A stretch of 64,000 nucleotides of DNA. Source: Flavobacterium cupriresistens. GTDB taxonomy: Bacteria; Bacteroidota; Bacteroidia; Flavobacteriales; Flavobacteriaceae. The translations under genes and the position numbers were made by a program. The stretch is from the NCBI RefSeq assembly GCF_020911925.1, contig NZ_CP087134.1, positions 2,976,001 to 3,040,000 of the forward strand. The letters run 5' to 3'. Under the pieces are notes generated by a model. The model saw nothing but the letters and a program-made list of their open reading frames with translations. It did not search any database and had not been told where the DNA came from. Positions 19,128 to 27,646 of this stretch are shown one piece after another; the first letter of the stretch is position 1, and every line of letters begins with the position of its first letter.

Positions 19128-19210
19128 AAAATTAGGTATAAAATTAGATAGGAGTCGTAATGCTATAATTAAACTTTGCGAACCTTGCGAAACCCTCGCG
19201 AACTTAGCGG

Positions 19211-19870
19211 TTAAACTTGTAATTTTTTATTCATCTCCTCAATAATAGACTTTTTCCCAATGGTTCGGGTGATAATATCTTTTTCTAAACTCCAGCCGCG
19301 GGCAGGGGAGTACTCACGTCCGTACCAAATAATCTGAAGATGCAGATCATTCCATATTTCTCTTGGAAATAATCTTTTGGCATCTTTTTCAGTTTGAACT
19401 ACATTTTTCCCATTAGTAAGGTTCCATCTGTACATCAATCGGTGTATGTGTGTGTCAACCGGAAATGCCGGAACTCCAAAAGCTTGAGACATGACAACAC
19501 TTGCTGTTTTATGACCAACAGCCGGCAATTCTTCAAGTGCTTCAAAGCTTTGCGGAACTTTTCCGTCATGTTTGTCAATTAATATATGTGATAAACCATG
19601 AATTCCTTTCGATTTCATTGGCGATAATCCACAAGGACGGATGATTTCTTTGATTTCTTCCACCGACATTTTAATCATGTCATACGGATTATCCGCTTTT
19701 GCAAAAAGTAAAGGCGTAATTTGATTCACCCGCACATCTGTACATTGCGCTGACAGTAAAACAGCAATCAATAAAGTATAAGGATCTTTGTGATCAAGAG
19801 GAATTGGTATAGTAGGATAGAGTTCTTTTAACGTATTTATAACAAATTGTACGCGAGCTTCTTTATTCAT
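19211..19870 (-). CDS. nth: Endonuclease III-type DNA glycosylase lacking the 4Fe-4S cysteines
   Basis: Base-excision repair glycosylase/AP lyase for oxidised pyrimidines. The helix-hairpin-helix LEELPAVGHKTASVV carries the catalytic lysine, and FPVDTHIHRL carries the catalytic aspartate, so activity is expected. The C-terminal region that normally holds the Cys-x6-Cys-x2-Cys-x5-Cys cluster reads GREYSPARGWSLEKDIITRT with serine, aspartate and threonine in place of cysteine. Only two cysteines exist in the protein (SAQCTD, RPCGLS), both far from that site. At 219 residues the length is normal. It stands alone, convergent with the TPR gene. Confidence 0.9.
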   Translation of the reverse strand: MNKEARVQFVINTLKELYPTIPIPLDHKDPYTLLIAVLLSAQCTDVRVNQITPLLFAKADNPYDMIKMSVEEIKEIIRPCGLSPMKSKGIHGLSHILIDKHDGKVPQSFEALEELPAVGHKTASVVMSQAFGVPAFPVDTHIHRLMYRWNLTNGKNVVQTEKDAKRLFPREIWNDLHLQIIWYGREYSPARGWSLEKDIITRTIGKKSIIEEMNKKLQV

Positions 19871-20058
19871 TTCCGTAATTTTAGTCCCGTAAAAATAGCA
19901 TAATTTTATTAGTGAAATGTGTATAGTGAAATGTAAAATGCGTATTCTGACAAGTTAAAATTAATAAAATTGAAAATTTCAGATCTTACAAACATATTTC
20001 ACATCAAACATTTGGCATTTCACATTTTCACAGAACGATAGTAAACAATAAACAAGAT

Positions 20059-20511
20059 ATGACAACACTACAAAAAGGAGATAAAGCGCCGCAATTTTCG
20101 GGAACAGATCAGGATGGAAAAGTGCATAAATTGGCGGATTATGCGGGTAAGAAATTAGTGGTTTTCTTTTATCCTAAAGCTAGTACACCGGGTTGTACGG
20201 CAGAAGCTTGTGATTTAAGAGATAATTTTGAGCGTTTTAAAGCCAATAATTATGAACTTTTAGGTGTAAGTGCAGACAGTCAGAAAGCACAAGGGAAATT
20301 TAAAGATAAATATGAATTTCCTTTTCCGCTAATTGCCGACGAAGATAAATCGGTAATCAATGCTTTTGGTGTTTGGGGACCTAAAAAATTCATGGGAAGA
20401 GAGTATGATGGAATCCACAGAACTACTTTTGTAATAGACGAAAACGGTATCATCGACGAGGTAATCGAAAAAGTAAAAACAAAAGAACACGCAGCGCAGA
20501 TTTTGAAATAA
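20059..20511 (+). CDS. bcp: Thioredoxin-dependent peroxiredoxin (Bcp/PrxQ)
   Basis: Reduces hydrogen peroxide and organic hydroperoxides with electrons from thioredoxin. The signature STPGCTAEACDLRDNF holds the peroxidatic Cys46 and the resolving Cys51 five residues later, the classic atypical 2-Cys PrxQ arrangement. The 150-residue length is standard. It lies divergent from nth with about 190 bases between, and ends before a palindromic repeat and a strong terminator. No operon partner. Confidence 0.93.
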   Translation: MTTLQKGDKAPQFSGTDQDGKVHKLADYAGKKLVVFFYPKASTPGCTAEACDLRDNFERFKANNYELLGVSADSQKAQGKFKDKYEFPFPLIADEDKSVINAFGVWGPKKFMGREYDGIHRTTFVIDENGIIDEVIEKVKTKEHAAQILK

Positions 20512-20523
20512 GTACCCAGTCTC

Positions 20524-20606
20524 AGTATTCAGTCTCAGTCTCAGCGTTTAGTATAAAACTGAGACTGAAAACTGCGACTGAAAACTGAGTACTGCGACTG
20601 AATACT
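20524..20606. repeat. 'agtctcagt' dyad next to the bcp terminator
   Basis: 20524-20539 (AGTATTCAGTCTCAGT) is the inverted counterpart of 20591-20606 (ACTGCGACTGAATACT) with one mismatch. Several copies of AGTCTCAGT/GCGACTGA lie between. The element directly precedes the terminator hairpin. Confidence 0.6.
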
Positions 20607-20658
20607 AAAAAAAAATCCCCTTAAAAAGAATGAATTTCTTCTAAGGGGATTTTTTTTT
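20606..20658. terminator. Bidirectional terminator between bcp and the convergent unknown gene
   Basis: AATCCCCTTA pairs with TAAGGGGATT, preceded by a run of A and followed by a run of T, so it works on both strands. The convergent gene ends at 20657. Confidence 0.85.
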
Positions 20659-22117
20659 AATTCGTCTGATTCAGCTCTTTCTCCGGATGGTAACCAAAAA
20701 GATGGTGTTCTTTTATGATTTCGGCGATACCTGGAGGTAACATATGTTCCCAGCCGGTTTTTCCCTGATTGATCATTTTTAGAACCTCGCGAGAGAAAAC
20801 TTCCAAATTATGTGGATCGTAACCAACGACATCAACCACTTTTCCGTTGAATTTAAAGAATTTGTACAATTCTTTCATTCGTGGATGTACTTTTAAGTTC
20901 GTTGAATTCATTAGAGTCCCATTTTCATCTAACATCGGATATAAGAATACTTTCATATCTCGGTAGAATAATTTTCCGAAAGCTTCAAGGATTCCACCAC
21001 TTAAATGACGGTAATATTTCTCATCAAAAATATCAACTAAATTGTTAACACCCATTGCCAGTCCCATACGTGCTTTGGTATAGTTTGCAAAATATTCAAC
21101 AACCTTATAATATTCCTGGAAATTTGAAATCATAACAGTCTGACCTAGCGAACAAAGTAATTCGGCTCTGTCCATAAAGTCACGCTCGTCAATTTCACCA
21201 TCTGAACGTAAATTCGAAAGTGTGATTTCAAAAACCACCAAAGTATTGTCTTTGTCAACTTTGTTTTCTTCGAGAAACATTTTTAATGACTTCTCATACA
21301 TGTCCATGTTAACTTTTGTAACGGGACGAAAACTTCCTCTTAAAGCTAAAAGGTTCTTTTTGTATAAAATAGCAGCTGGTAAGATGTTTTTTCCTTCAGG
21401 ATTGAACATTACCGCATCAGTCATTCCGTTTTTAACCAATTGTAAACTCATCAAACGATTGTCAACATCAGCAAAACGAGGTCCTGAGAAGTTAATCGTG
21501 TCAATTTCTAATTGATCTTTGTCTAAGTGATCGTATAAATAACGAAGTAATCGTTTTGGATCATTGTATTTGTAAAAAGCACCGTAGATTAAGTTTACCC
21601 CTAAAATACCAAGTGTTTCCTGTTGTAGTCTGGCATCGGTTTCTTTAAAACGAATGTGTAGAATGATTTCGTTGTAAGCTTCGTCCGGCTCAATTTGATA
21701 TCGGATTCCAACCCAACCATGACCTTTAAATTGTTTTGCAAAATCAATAGTTGCAACGGTATTCGCATAACTAAAGAAAAGTTTGTTTGGATGTTTTTCA
21801 CGGCTCAAACGCTCTTCAATAAGCTCTCCTTCAAAAGTCAGCATTTTTTTCAGACGGTTTTCCGTCACATATCTTCCATCACTTTCAATTCCGTAAACCG
21901 CATCACTAAAATCTTTGTCATAGGCAGACATTGCTTTTGCAATTGTTCCCGATGAACCTCCGGATCTGAAAAAGTGTCTAACGGTTTCTTGTCCAGCACC
22001 GATTTCAGCAAATGTCCCGTAAATATTCTCGTTTAAATTAATGCGTAAAGCTTTGTCTTTTATAGAAGGAATCTGTTCGATGACCTTGTCACCTTTGAGT
22101 TTTATTTCTGTACCCAT
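20657..22117 (-). CDS. Conserved protein of unknown function, 486 residues
   Basis: A soluble, well-formed protein, evidently conserved in Bacteroidota, but without a function I can assign. The N-terminal part (KGDKVIEQIPSIKDKALRIN) and the block EIGAGQETVRHFFRSGG are distinctive. The C-terminus includes VVDVVGYDPHNLEVFSREV. There is no signal peptide, no membrane segment and no Walker motif. I recall such proteins carrying doubtful database names (nicotinate-nucleotide adenylyltransferase, TonB-dependent receptor), but no HxGH nucleotidyltransferase motif and no barrel features are present. Single gene, with a terminator shared with bcp. Confidence 0.75.
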   Translation of the reverse strand: MGTEIKLKGDKVIEQIPSIKDKALRINLNENIYGTFAEIGAGQETVRHFFRSGGSSGTIAKAMSAYDKDFSDAVYGIESDGRYVTENRLKKMLTFEGELIEERLSREKHPNKLFFSYANTVATIDFAKQFKGHGWVGIRYQIEPDEAYNEIILHIRFKETDARLQQETLGILGVNLIYGAFYKYNDPKRLLRYLYDHLDKDQLEIDTINFSGPRFADVDNRLMSLQLVKNGMTDAVMFNPEGKNILPAAILYKKNLLALRGSFRPVTKVNMDMYEKSLKMFLEENKVDKDNTLVVFEITLSNLRSDGEIDERDFMDRAELLCSLGQTVMISNFQEYYKVVEYFANYTKARMGLAMGVNNLVDIFDEKYYRHLSGGILEAFGKLFYRDMKVFLYPMLDENGTLMNSTNLKVHPRMKELYKFFKFNGKVVDVVGYDPHNLEVFSREVLKMINQGKTGWEHMLPPGIAEIIKEHHLFGYHPEKELNQTN

Positions 22118-22181
22118 TTTATTTTAAATAGATTTGTTACAAAGTTAGCAAATTAGGCTTCTAATGAAAGAGAAATAATCC

Positions 22182-22189
22182 TATTTTTG
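22182..22189 (+). promoter_or_regulatory. Probable -7 element for the metallo-hydrolase gene
   Basis: TATTTTTG matches TAnnTTTG and ends 18 bases before the TTG start, which implies a leader of about ten bases. Confidence 0.45.
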
Positions 22190-22207
22190 TAAAAAAAATA
22201 AGTTCAA

Positions 22208-22972
22208 TTGAAGATCAATTTTTTAGGTACCGGCACTTCTCAAGGCATCCCAATTATTGGGGTTGATCATCCTGTTTGTAAAAGCACTGATGCTAAGGAT
22301 AAAAGACTTCGAGTGTCCATTTGGATCACTTGGGGTGAACATTCGTATGTGGTAGATTGCGGACCTGATTTCAGGCAACAAATGCTTACTTGCGGCTGCA
22401 GAAAACTGGATGCAATCCTATTTACACACGAACATGCGGATCACACTGCGGGATTGGACGACATTCGTCCGTTTAATTTTAGGCAAGGCGAAATTCCGGT
22501 TTATGCGCATCAACGTGTTATAGACAATTTAAGACGTCGTTTTGAGTACGTTTTTGAAACCGTAAACAAATATCCCGGCGCTCCAAGTGTCAGAACTATT
22601 GAAGTAAAAAACAATGAACCTTTTGCCATTGGAGATAAAATGGCAATTCCGGTAAATGTAATGCACGGTGATTTACAGGTTTTTGGCTATCGAATCGATG
22701 ATTTTGCTTATCTGACCGATGTAAAGACGATAGAAGATGTTGAAATACAGAAACTTAAAAATCTGAAAGTTTTGGTGGTGAATGCTTTGCGCGTTGAACC
22801 GCATGACACCCATTTTAACTTACAGGAAGCTTTAGATTTTATTGATTTAGTAAAACCTGAAGTGGCTTATTTGACGCATATCAGTCATGTTTTAGGTTTT
22901 CACGAAGAAGTGCAAAAACTACTGCCTAAAAACGTTTTTCTGGCTTACGATAATTTAGAAATTACAATTTAA
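22208..22972 (+). CDS. Metallo-beta-lactamase-fold hydrolase (PhnP-like)
   Basis: A 254-residue enzyme with the metal-binding motif FTHEHADHTAGLDD and later metal ligands in MHGD and YLTHISH. The N-terminus MKINFLGTGTSQGIP is typical of the PhnP / lipoate-synthase-linked group of MBL phosphodiesterases. Start is TTG: no upstream ATG exists in frame and the conserved N-terminus begins right there. The exact substrate is unknown; PhnP acts on cyclic ribose phosphates, but there are no phn genes nearby. The next gene starts 13 bases downstream, so they are probably co-transcribed. Confidence 0.85.
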   Translation: MKINFLGTGTSQGIPIIGVDHPVCKSTDAKDKRLRVSIWITWGEHSYVVDCGPDFRQQMLTCGCRKLDAILFTHEHADHTAGLDDIRPFNFRQGEIPVYAHQRVIDNLRRRFEYVFETVNKYPGAPSVRTIEVKNNEPFAIGDKMAIPVNVMHGDLQVFGYRIDDFAYLTDVKTIEDVEIQKLKNLKVLVVNALRVEPHDTHFNLQEALDFIDLVKPEVAYLTHISHVLGFHEEVQKLLPKNVFLAYDNLEITI

Positions 22973-22984
22973 TTATATTACAAA

Positions 22985-23488
22985 ATGAAAAAATCCTTAA
23001 TGCTTTATCTTTTTATCCTGGCGATATTAATGAATGTTTTTACTTATATGTTTTATAGTCGCGAAGTGAAATTTGAGCAGGAAAGATACGAGAAGACTAC
23101 TAAAAAGCTCAGAGACAGTATCAGTTTGGTTTCGACAAAACTATCTGAATCAGATTATTTTTCTTTAGAGCGTAACGAAAATGCCCAAAACTACTTTGAT
23201 AACAGTGCTACAGGTGGAAAAATTATTCAATACGAAAAACTGATTCCGGTTGTAACTGAAAAATTATTAGACCTGAATTCGAATCCAAATGGGAATCCTT
23301 ATACAGGACAGGATAAAATTGAAGGTAAAAAGTTTATCATCAATAAAATTAAAATCCTGAATCACAGATGGATTATCGCTGATTATAGTAATGGTGAATT
23401 ATGGGGAGAAGTCTTATTAAAGTACTTTGTTAATACTGACGAAAGTATTACATTTGAAGTAAATCAATCTTTGTTGTATCAAAAATAA
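22985..23488 (+). CDS. Membrane-anchored coiled-coil protein, unknown function
   Basis: A 167-residue protein with one N-terminal membrane segment (about 4-25, LMLYLFILAILMNVFTYMFY), a charged coiled-coil stretch (about 30-55), and a soluble domain facing the periplasm. I recognise no family. It follows the metallo-hydrolase by 13 bases and precedes a lipoprotein gene by 46, and could share a transcript with both. Confidence 0.6.
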   Translation: MKKSLMLYLFILAILMNVFTYMFYSREVKFEQERYEKTTKKLRDSISLVSTKLSESDYFSLERNENAQNYFDNSATGGKIIQYEKLIPVVTEKLLDLNSNPNGNPYTGQDKIEGKKFIINKIKILNHRWIIADYSNGELWGEVLLKYFVNTDESITFEVNQSLLYQK

Positions 23489-23533
23489 AGAATGATAATG
23501 CTTTGATATGTAGTAATTTAAAACAATGAAATT

Positions 23534-23962
23534 ATGAAAAAACTATTTTTATTCGCAGTTATTATCACACTTTCTTTTTCTTGCAATAAGAAAGTTGCTC
23601 AGGAAGCTAAACCAGTGCAAGAAGAACCAAAACCAAGAGTGGTTGGTGGCGATAGTGATGCTCATGGATGTAAAGGCTCTGCCGGTTATACCTGGTCAAT
23701 TGTTAAGAAAGAATGTGTACGTCTTTTTGAAGTCGGAACACAGTTGGCTCACGCCGAAGACGGAAAAACATATTCGACAGTTGCCTACGTAATTTTTGAA
23801 GGAGATAAAGCAGAGCTTTTTCTGGACAATACAGAAAACGAAACCATTATCTTAGAAAGAAAATCAGAAGGTGATTCCTGGACAAAAGGCGATTATGAGC
23901 TAATTCCATGGAAAGGATATGTTCTTAAAAAAGCAGGTAAAATTATTTATACAGGGATATAG
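23534..23962 (+). CDS. Small lipoprotein, unknown function
   Basis: A 142-residue protein with a lipobox ending at Cys17 (ITLSFSC). After a linker, the motif HGCKGSAGYTWSIVKKECV has two cysteines that could form a disulfide; the C-terminal half is beta-rich. This GCKGSAGYTWS type occurs in other flavobacterial lipoproteins, but I know no function. The residues after the cysteine (NKK) lack the acidic surface tag, so a periplasm-facing location is more likely. Confidence 0.65.
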   Translation: MKKLFLFAVIITLSFSCNKKVAQEAKPVQEEPKPRVVGGDSDAHGCKGSAGYTWSIVKKECVRLFEVGTQLAHAEDGKTYSTVAYVIFEGDKAELFLDNTENETIILERKSEGDSWTKGDYELIPWKGYVLKKAGKIIYTGI

Positions 23963-24104
23963 GTTTGGAAATTCCAAATTTTTGAAATTCCAAATTCCAA
24001 ATTTGTAAAATGTGGGATGTGAAAAAGTGAGATGTAAGATGGTGAATGCCAAATTATATCTCACTTTTTTATTAGGTGCATCAAACTTCACATTTCACAT
24101 AAAT

Positions 24105-24674
24105 CTAAACGATTTGTTGGATAAAAGCACTTGTTACCACTTGTGCAAACTCTTCGTTTAAACTTGCTAATGCGGTTTGATGAATTATTTCTGCTGAGAA
24201 ATCTTCTCCGTTAATACCTTTTTTATTGAATGTTGCTGTTGCGTCCGAAACTAAATAAACGGAATAACCGAAGTTTCCGGCCATTCTCGTTGTTGTAGAA
24301 ACGCAATGATCGGTTGTTAGACCAACAATAACAAGGTTTTCTATTTTTGCAGTATCGAGTAACTCTTTTAAGTTAGTTCCGATAAAAGCGCTGTTTACAT
24401 TCTTTTTGATGACGGTTTCGCCTTCAAGTGGTTTTACAACATCCTGAAATTCATTTCCCGGACTTGTCTCATTCAAAATTGAATTTGGATTAGAGGAACA
24501 ATGTTGTACGTGAAAAATCGGTAAGTTTTTAGCTCTCCAGATTCCTAAAAGTTCGCCGGCTTTTTGTTCTGCAGTTACATTATTTCGGTCTCCTCCCCAA
24601 TAAGCAATATCATCGAATCCTTTCTGAATATCAATTAAAATTAATGCCAGGTTATTAAGTTTTGTGCTACTCAT
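24105..24674 (-). CDS. Isochorismatase-family cysteine hydrolase
   Basis: A cysteine hydrolase of 189 residues. The catalytic triad is visible: Asp in LILIDIQKGF, Lys in VIKKNVNSAF, and Cys in VIVGLTTDHCVSTTTRMAG, which also has the expected non-proline cis-peptide neighbourhood. The frame can be opened at a TTG overlapping the upstream gene, but the ATG at 24674 is the likely start. It lies just downstream of the DUF5071 gene, probably one transcript. Substrates in this family vary (nicotinamide, ureidoacrylate, isochorismate), and the sequence does not decide. Confidence 0.85.
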   Translation of the reverse strand: MSSTKLNNLALILIDIQKGFDDIAYWGGDRNNVTAEQKAGELLGIWRAKNLPIFHVQHCSSNPNSILNETSPGNEFQDVVKPLEGETVIKKNVNSAFIGTNLKELLDTAKIENLVIVGLTTDHCVSTTTRMAGNFGYSVYLVSDATATFNKKGINGEDFSAEIIHQTALASLNEEFAQVVTSAFIQQIV

Positions 24675-24685
24675 ATTTTGAAGTT

Positions 24686-25087
24686 TTAATTCCAATTTCG
24701 AACTTTTATTATATCATTTGCTACTTTATCAACTTCTTCAGCGATTTCATTTTCAGTAGGATTTATTGCAATTCTGATAATTTCATCACGAATTGATTTA
24801 TTATTCGTGATTTCTCCAAAAATTAAAATAGTCCAATATTTCCAAACTTCGTCATTTGTTTTTAGAATTTGCAGAATTTCAAAAGTGATATTTTCATGGA
24901 TACTAGCTAAATATTCTGAAATAGGTTTTGCTACGGACCAATTACAATCTTGAATCCACTCCAATAATTCTGGAACAATTGATTTTATTTCTAAGTAGGA
25001 GTAGTTCTTTAAATTTTCAGCTCTTTCAATATCAAATTTATCTTTCGGAATTAAATTTTCAATGTTCTTATCCATTTTTATTTCCAT
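24686..25087 (-). CDS. DUF5071 domain protein
   Basis: A 133-residue soluble helical protein. The N-terminal LIPKDKFDIERAENLKNYSY and the WIQDCNWSVAKPISEYL block fit DUF5071, a family of unknown function with HEAT-like helices. A second ATG at 25075 would shorten it by four residues. It lies between an esterase gene and the cysteine hydrolase on the same strand. No role can be given from the context. Confidence 0.7.
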   Translation of the reverse strand: MEIKMDKNIENLIPKDKFDIERAENLKNYSYLEIKSIVPELLEWIQDCNWSVAKPISEYLASIHENITFEILQILKTNDEVWKYWTILIFGEITNNKSIRDEIIRIAINPTENEIAEEVDKVANDIIKVRNWN

Positions 25088-25121
25088 TTAATTTTTAAAT
25101 ACTGAAAACTGCGACTGTAAA

Positions 25122-25766
25122 CTACTCCACCAACCAATTCTTAAAATCAAAGAAATTCTGAGGCGCCACACCGTGACCAACAGGATATTCTTTATAAACA
25201 GCAGGAATATGTAATTTTTCTAAAATTGCCGGAGTTTTTCTCGCCCAGTCAATTGGGATAACCTGATCTACAGTTCCGTGAGAAGCAAATATTTTCAGGT
25301 TTTTGAAGTCGTTTTGCTCGTAACCTTCTTTTATGATTTCGTCATTAAAATAACCGCTCATCGCAACTACTTTCTGAATCTTTTCCGGATAAGAAAGTGC
25401 CACTGCATAACTTAAAATCGACCCCTGACTGAAACCAATTAAAGTAACATTATTAGCGTCAATAGGATATGTAGCTACCAATTCATCAACAAAAGTAGCG
25501 ATTAAATCACGAGAGGTTTTCGCCTGTTCGTTATCTGAAAATTTGTTCTGATCTGCATCAAAATTTATAGCGTACCAAGCATAAGCGCCATATTGTATGT
25601 CATAAGGTGCTCTGGCCGAAATAATGTAATAATGATCCGGTAATTCGGTTGCAAACGAAAACAAATCCGCTTCGTTGCTGCCATAACCATGTAATAAAAG
25701 TAAAACAGGATTTTTATCTAAAATAACTTTTGGTTCTTGTATTTTATATTCTAAAGATAGATTCAT
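25122..25766 (-). CDS. Alpha/beta-hydrolase, phospholipase/carboxylesterase type
   Basis: A 214-residue cytosolic esterase. The nucleophile elbow is GFSQGS, preceded by LLLHGYGSNEADLF (oxyanion loop). The acid lies in ASHGTVDQVIP and the histidine in YPVGHGVAPQNF, all in the order of the carboxylesterase/phospholipase group (PF02230). It is the last clear member of a same-strand run with the vWA protein, the dihydroorotase homologue and the small membrane protein. The substrate is unknown. Confidence 0.87.
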   Translation of the reverse strand: MNLSLEYKIQEPKVILDKNPVLLLLHGYGSNEADLFSFATELPDHYYIISARAPYDIQYGAYAWYAINFDADQNKFSDNEQAKTSRDLIATFVDELVATYPIDANNVTLIGFSQGSILSYAVALSYPEKIQKVVAMSGYFNDEIIKEGYEQNDFKNLKIFASHGTVDQVIPIDWARKTPAILEKLHIPAVYKEYPVGHGVAPQNFFDFKNWLVE

Positions 25767-25916
25767 TTTTTTTTAAGGTTCTAAGAGACTAAGATTCTGA
25801 GGCTCTAAGTTTTTAATTGTGAAATGTAAGTTTTTGGTTTTCGGCTTCAACTTTGACAAAGTTTTAAACTTTAACAAAGATTGGAATTTGGAATTTAAAA
25901 AGTTTGGGATTTAAAC

Positions 25917-26243
25917 TTAAGAGATACTTTTAAACCATTTCTGGAAAAGCTCACCAACCAAAGGAATTGGTTTTGTATGTCCCTGAATAGCACTGAAAAT
26001 GCCATAAGACCATAGAACAGAAATACAAATCCACATTGGGAAAGTGATAAAAAAGCTGTCAAAGTTGCTGATAATCGCTCCAAACGAAATAAAAGCTAAA
26101 GACAATCCCAAAGCCTGACGAATATGAAAAGAAGCAAAACTATTTTTATTTTCCGAGTTCATAGACATGGCAATTAGTACACCAACGATTAAAATATAGC
26201 TGGTAATTGCGGCCGTTTTTCCCTCTTCGATTGAATTATTCAT
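25917..26243 (-). CDS. Small multi-pass membrane protein (DUF4870/Tic20-like)
   Basis: A 108-residue protein with about three hydrophobic segments and the motif NSFASFHIRQALGLSLAFIS, typical of the DUF4870/Tic20-like group of small membrane proteins, where the HxRQA motif sits near the membrane. The gene starts five bases after the stop of the dihydroorotase homologue, so they are co-transcribed. Its role is unknown. Confidence 0.7.
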   Translation of the reverse strand: MNNSIEEGKTAAITSYILIVGVLIAMSMNSENKNSFASFHIRQALGLSLAFISFGAIISNFDSFFITFPMWICISVLWSYGIFSAIQGHTKPIPLVGELFQKWFKSIS

Positions 26244-26248
26244 TGTAA

Positions 26249-27505
26249 TTATTTTGTGATAACGAGTTGATTTTGATTTAAAATGCCATAAACAGTACCT
26301 TTTGTTTCAGTTCCTAAGAAGGCAGAATTTTTTGATTTTGAAAGGATGTTTTCTTTTGTGAAAGTTGAGTTGCCTTCAGGAGAAAAGAAGGTGAAATTGG
26401 CTTTAGAACCTTCCGCAATCGAATTATTTTCGATTCCAAAAACAGCTTTTCCAAGAGTTAGTTTCTCGATAACAGTTTCCAAAGGTAGAACAGTAAGTAA
26501 AGCTCCGAAAGCACTTTCAAGTCCAATAGTACCATTTTTAGCCGTATCAAATTCCATTTTTTTAAATTCAATATCAATCGGATTATGGTCAGAAGTAATC
26601 ATGTCAATAGTTCCGTCAAGAACAGCATTTACAAGAGCAACTCTGTCGCTTTCAGTTCTCAAGGGTGGCGTAACTTTATAACGGGTGTCAAAACCTTCCA
26701 GTTTTTCATCGTTTAAAACCAAATGATGAACAGAAGCGCTGCAAGTCACGTTAAGACCTTTAGCTTTGGCTTCTTTAATCAGGGCAGCCGATTTTGCTGT
26801 AGAAACAGTTGGAATATGTAATTTTCCACCGGTATATTCCAGTAAAAACAGATTTCTTGAAATTTGTAATTCTTCGGCTAAATTCGGGATTCCTTTCAAT
26901 CCTAATTTGGTAGAAATGATTCCTTCATTTACAACACCAGTCCCTTTTAAGTTAACATCTTGCGAATACGCTACTACCAAACCATCAAAATCCTGTACAT
27001 ATTGTAAAGCGATTTTAAGCAAATTGGCATTGTCTAAACTTTTGTTGTAATCTCCAAAAGCCACGGCACCCGATTTTTTCATATCAAACAATTCTGCCAT
27101 ATCTTTTCCTTCACTGGCTTTGGTTAAAGCACCAATAGGGAAAAGTTCTGTAGCAAAACCATGGGCTTTACTTTTTACAAAATTAATTTGCGATTGATTG
27201 TCAATAATTGGAAAGGAGTTCGGTTGTAAGGCTACACCCGTAAAACCACTTTTGGCAGCAACAGTTAACCCGTTTGCAATGGTTTCTCTGTCTTCGTAAC
27301 CAGGTTCTCCAAAAGAAACACTGCTGTCGAACCAGCCTTGTGAAAGATGCAGGTTATCAAATTTTACTTCTTTAGCCTCTGTAGATTCAGGAAGTGAAGC
27401 TCCTATTTTTTCTATAATACCATCTGCAATTAAAAGATCAACGGTCTGGTTGTGAAACGGACTTTTGGAGTCGATAATTTTGGCGCTTCTGATGATTATT
27501 TTCAT
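26249..27505 (-). CDS. Dihydroorotase-like protein lacking metal ligands
   Basis: A 418-residue amidohydrolase-fold protein of the dihydroorotase family, probably not active as one. Where active enzymes have DxHxHxREPG, this has D60 S S V S F G E P G: both metal histidines are serine and the substrate arginine is glycine. The CHVST histidine is threonine (IPTVST), and DHAPH reads DHNPI. Fold motifs remain (SVHHLVLND, YKVTPPLRTESDR, GLESAFGALL). Such proteins are usually annotated pyrC in flavobacteria, but it resembles the non-catalytic PyrC' proteins that scaffold aspartate transcarbamoylase elsewhere. No pyrB is near; neighbours are a vWA protein upstream and a membrane protein 5 bases downstream. 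Confidence 0.85.
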   Translation of the reverse strand: MKIIIRSAKIIDSKSPFHNQTVDLLIADGIIEKIGASLPESTEAKEVKFDNLHLSQGWFDSSVSFGEPGYEDRETIANGLTVAAKSGFTGVALQPNSFPIIDNQSQINFVKSKAHGFATELFPIGALTKASEGKDMAELFDMKKSGAVAFGDYNKSLDNANLLKIALQYVQDFDGLVVAYSQDVNLKGTGVVNEGIISTKLGLKGIPNLAEELQISRNLFLLEYTGGKLHIPTVSTAKSAALIKEAKAKGLNVTCSASVHHLVLNDEKLEGFDTRYKVTPPLRTESDRVALVNAVLDGTIDMITSDHNPIDIEFKKMEFDTAKNGTIGLESAFGALLTVLPLETVIEKLTLGKAVFGIENNSIAEGSKANFTFFSPEGNSTFTKENILSKSKNSAFLGTETKGTVYGILNQNQLVITK

Positions 27506-27646
27506 ATGTAGATAAATTTATTTTGTACTGAAATCGTTTTTTAACCATTCTATTTGTCATTTCGACGAAGGAGAAATCGCATTCAATATTCCATGTAGTG
27601 TATTCTCAGTGCTTGTACTTTTTCTTTCGATGAAATGAGGACTGAA

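Noticed and set aside
26249..27505. Annotation as a functional dihydroorotase (pyrC)
   Set aside because: The metal-binding histidines and substrate arginine are replaced, so only family membership is supported.
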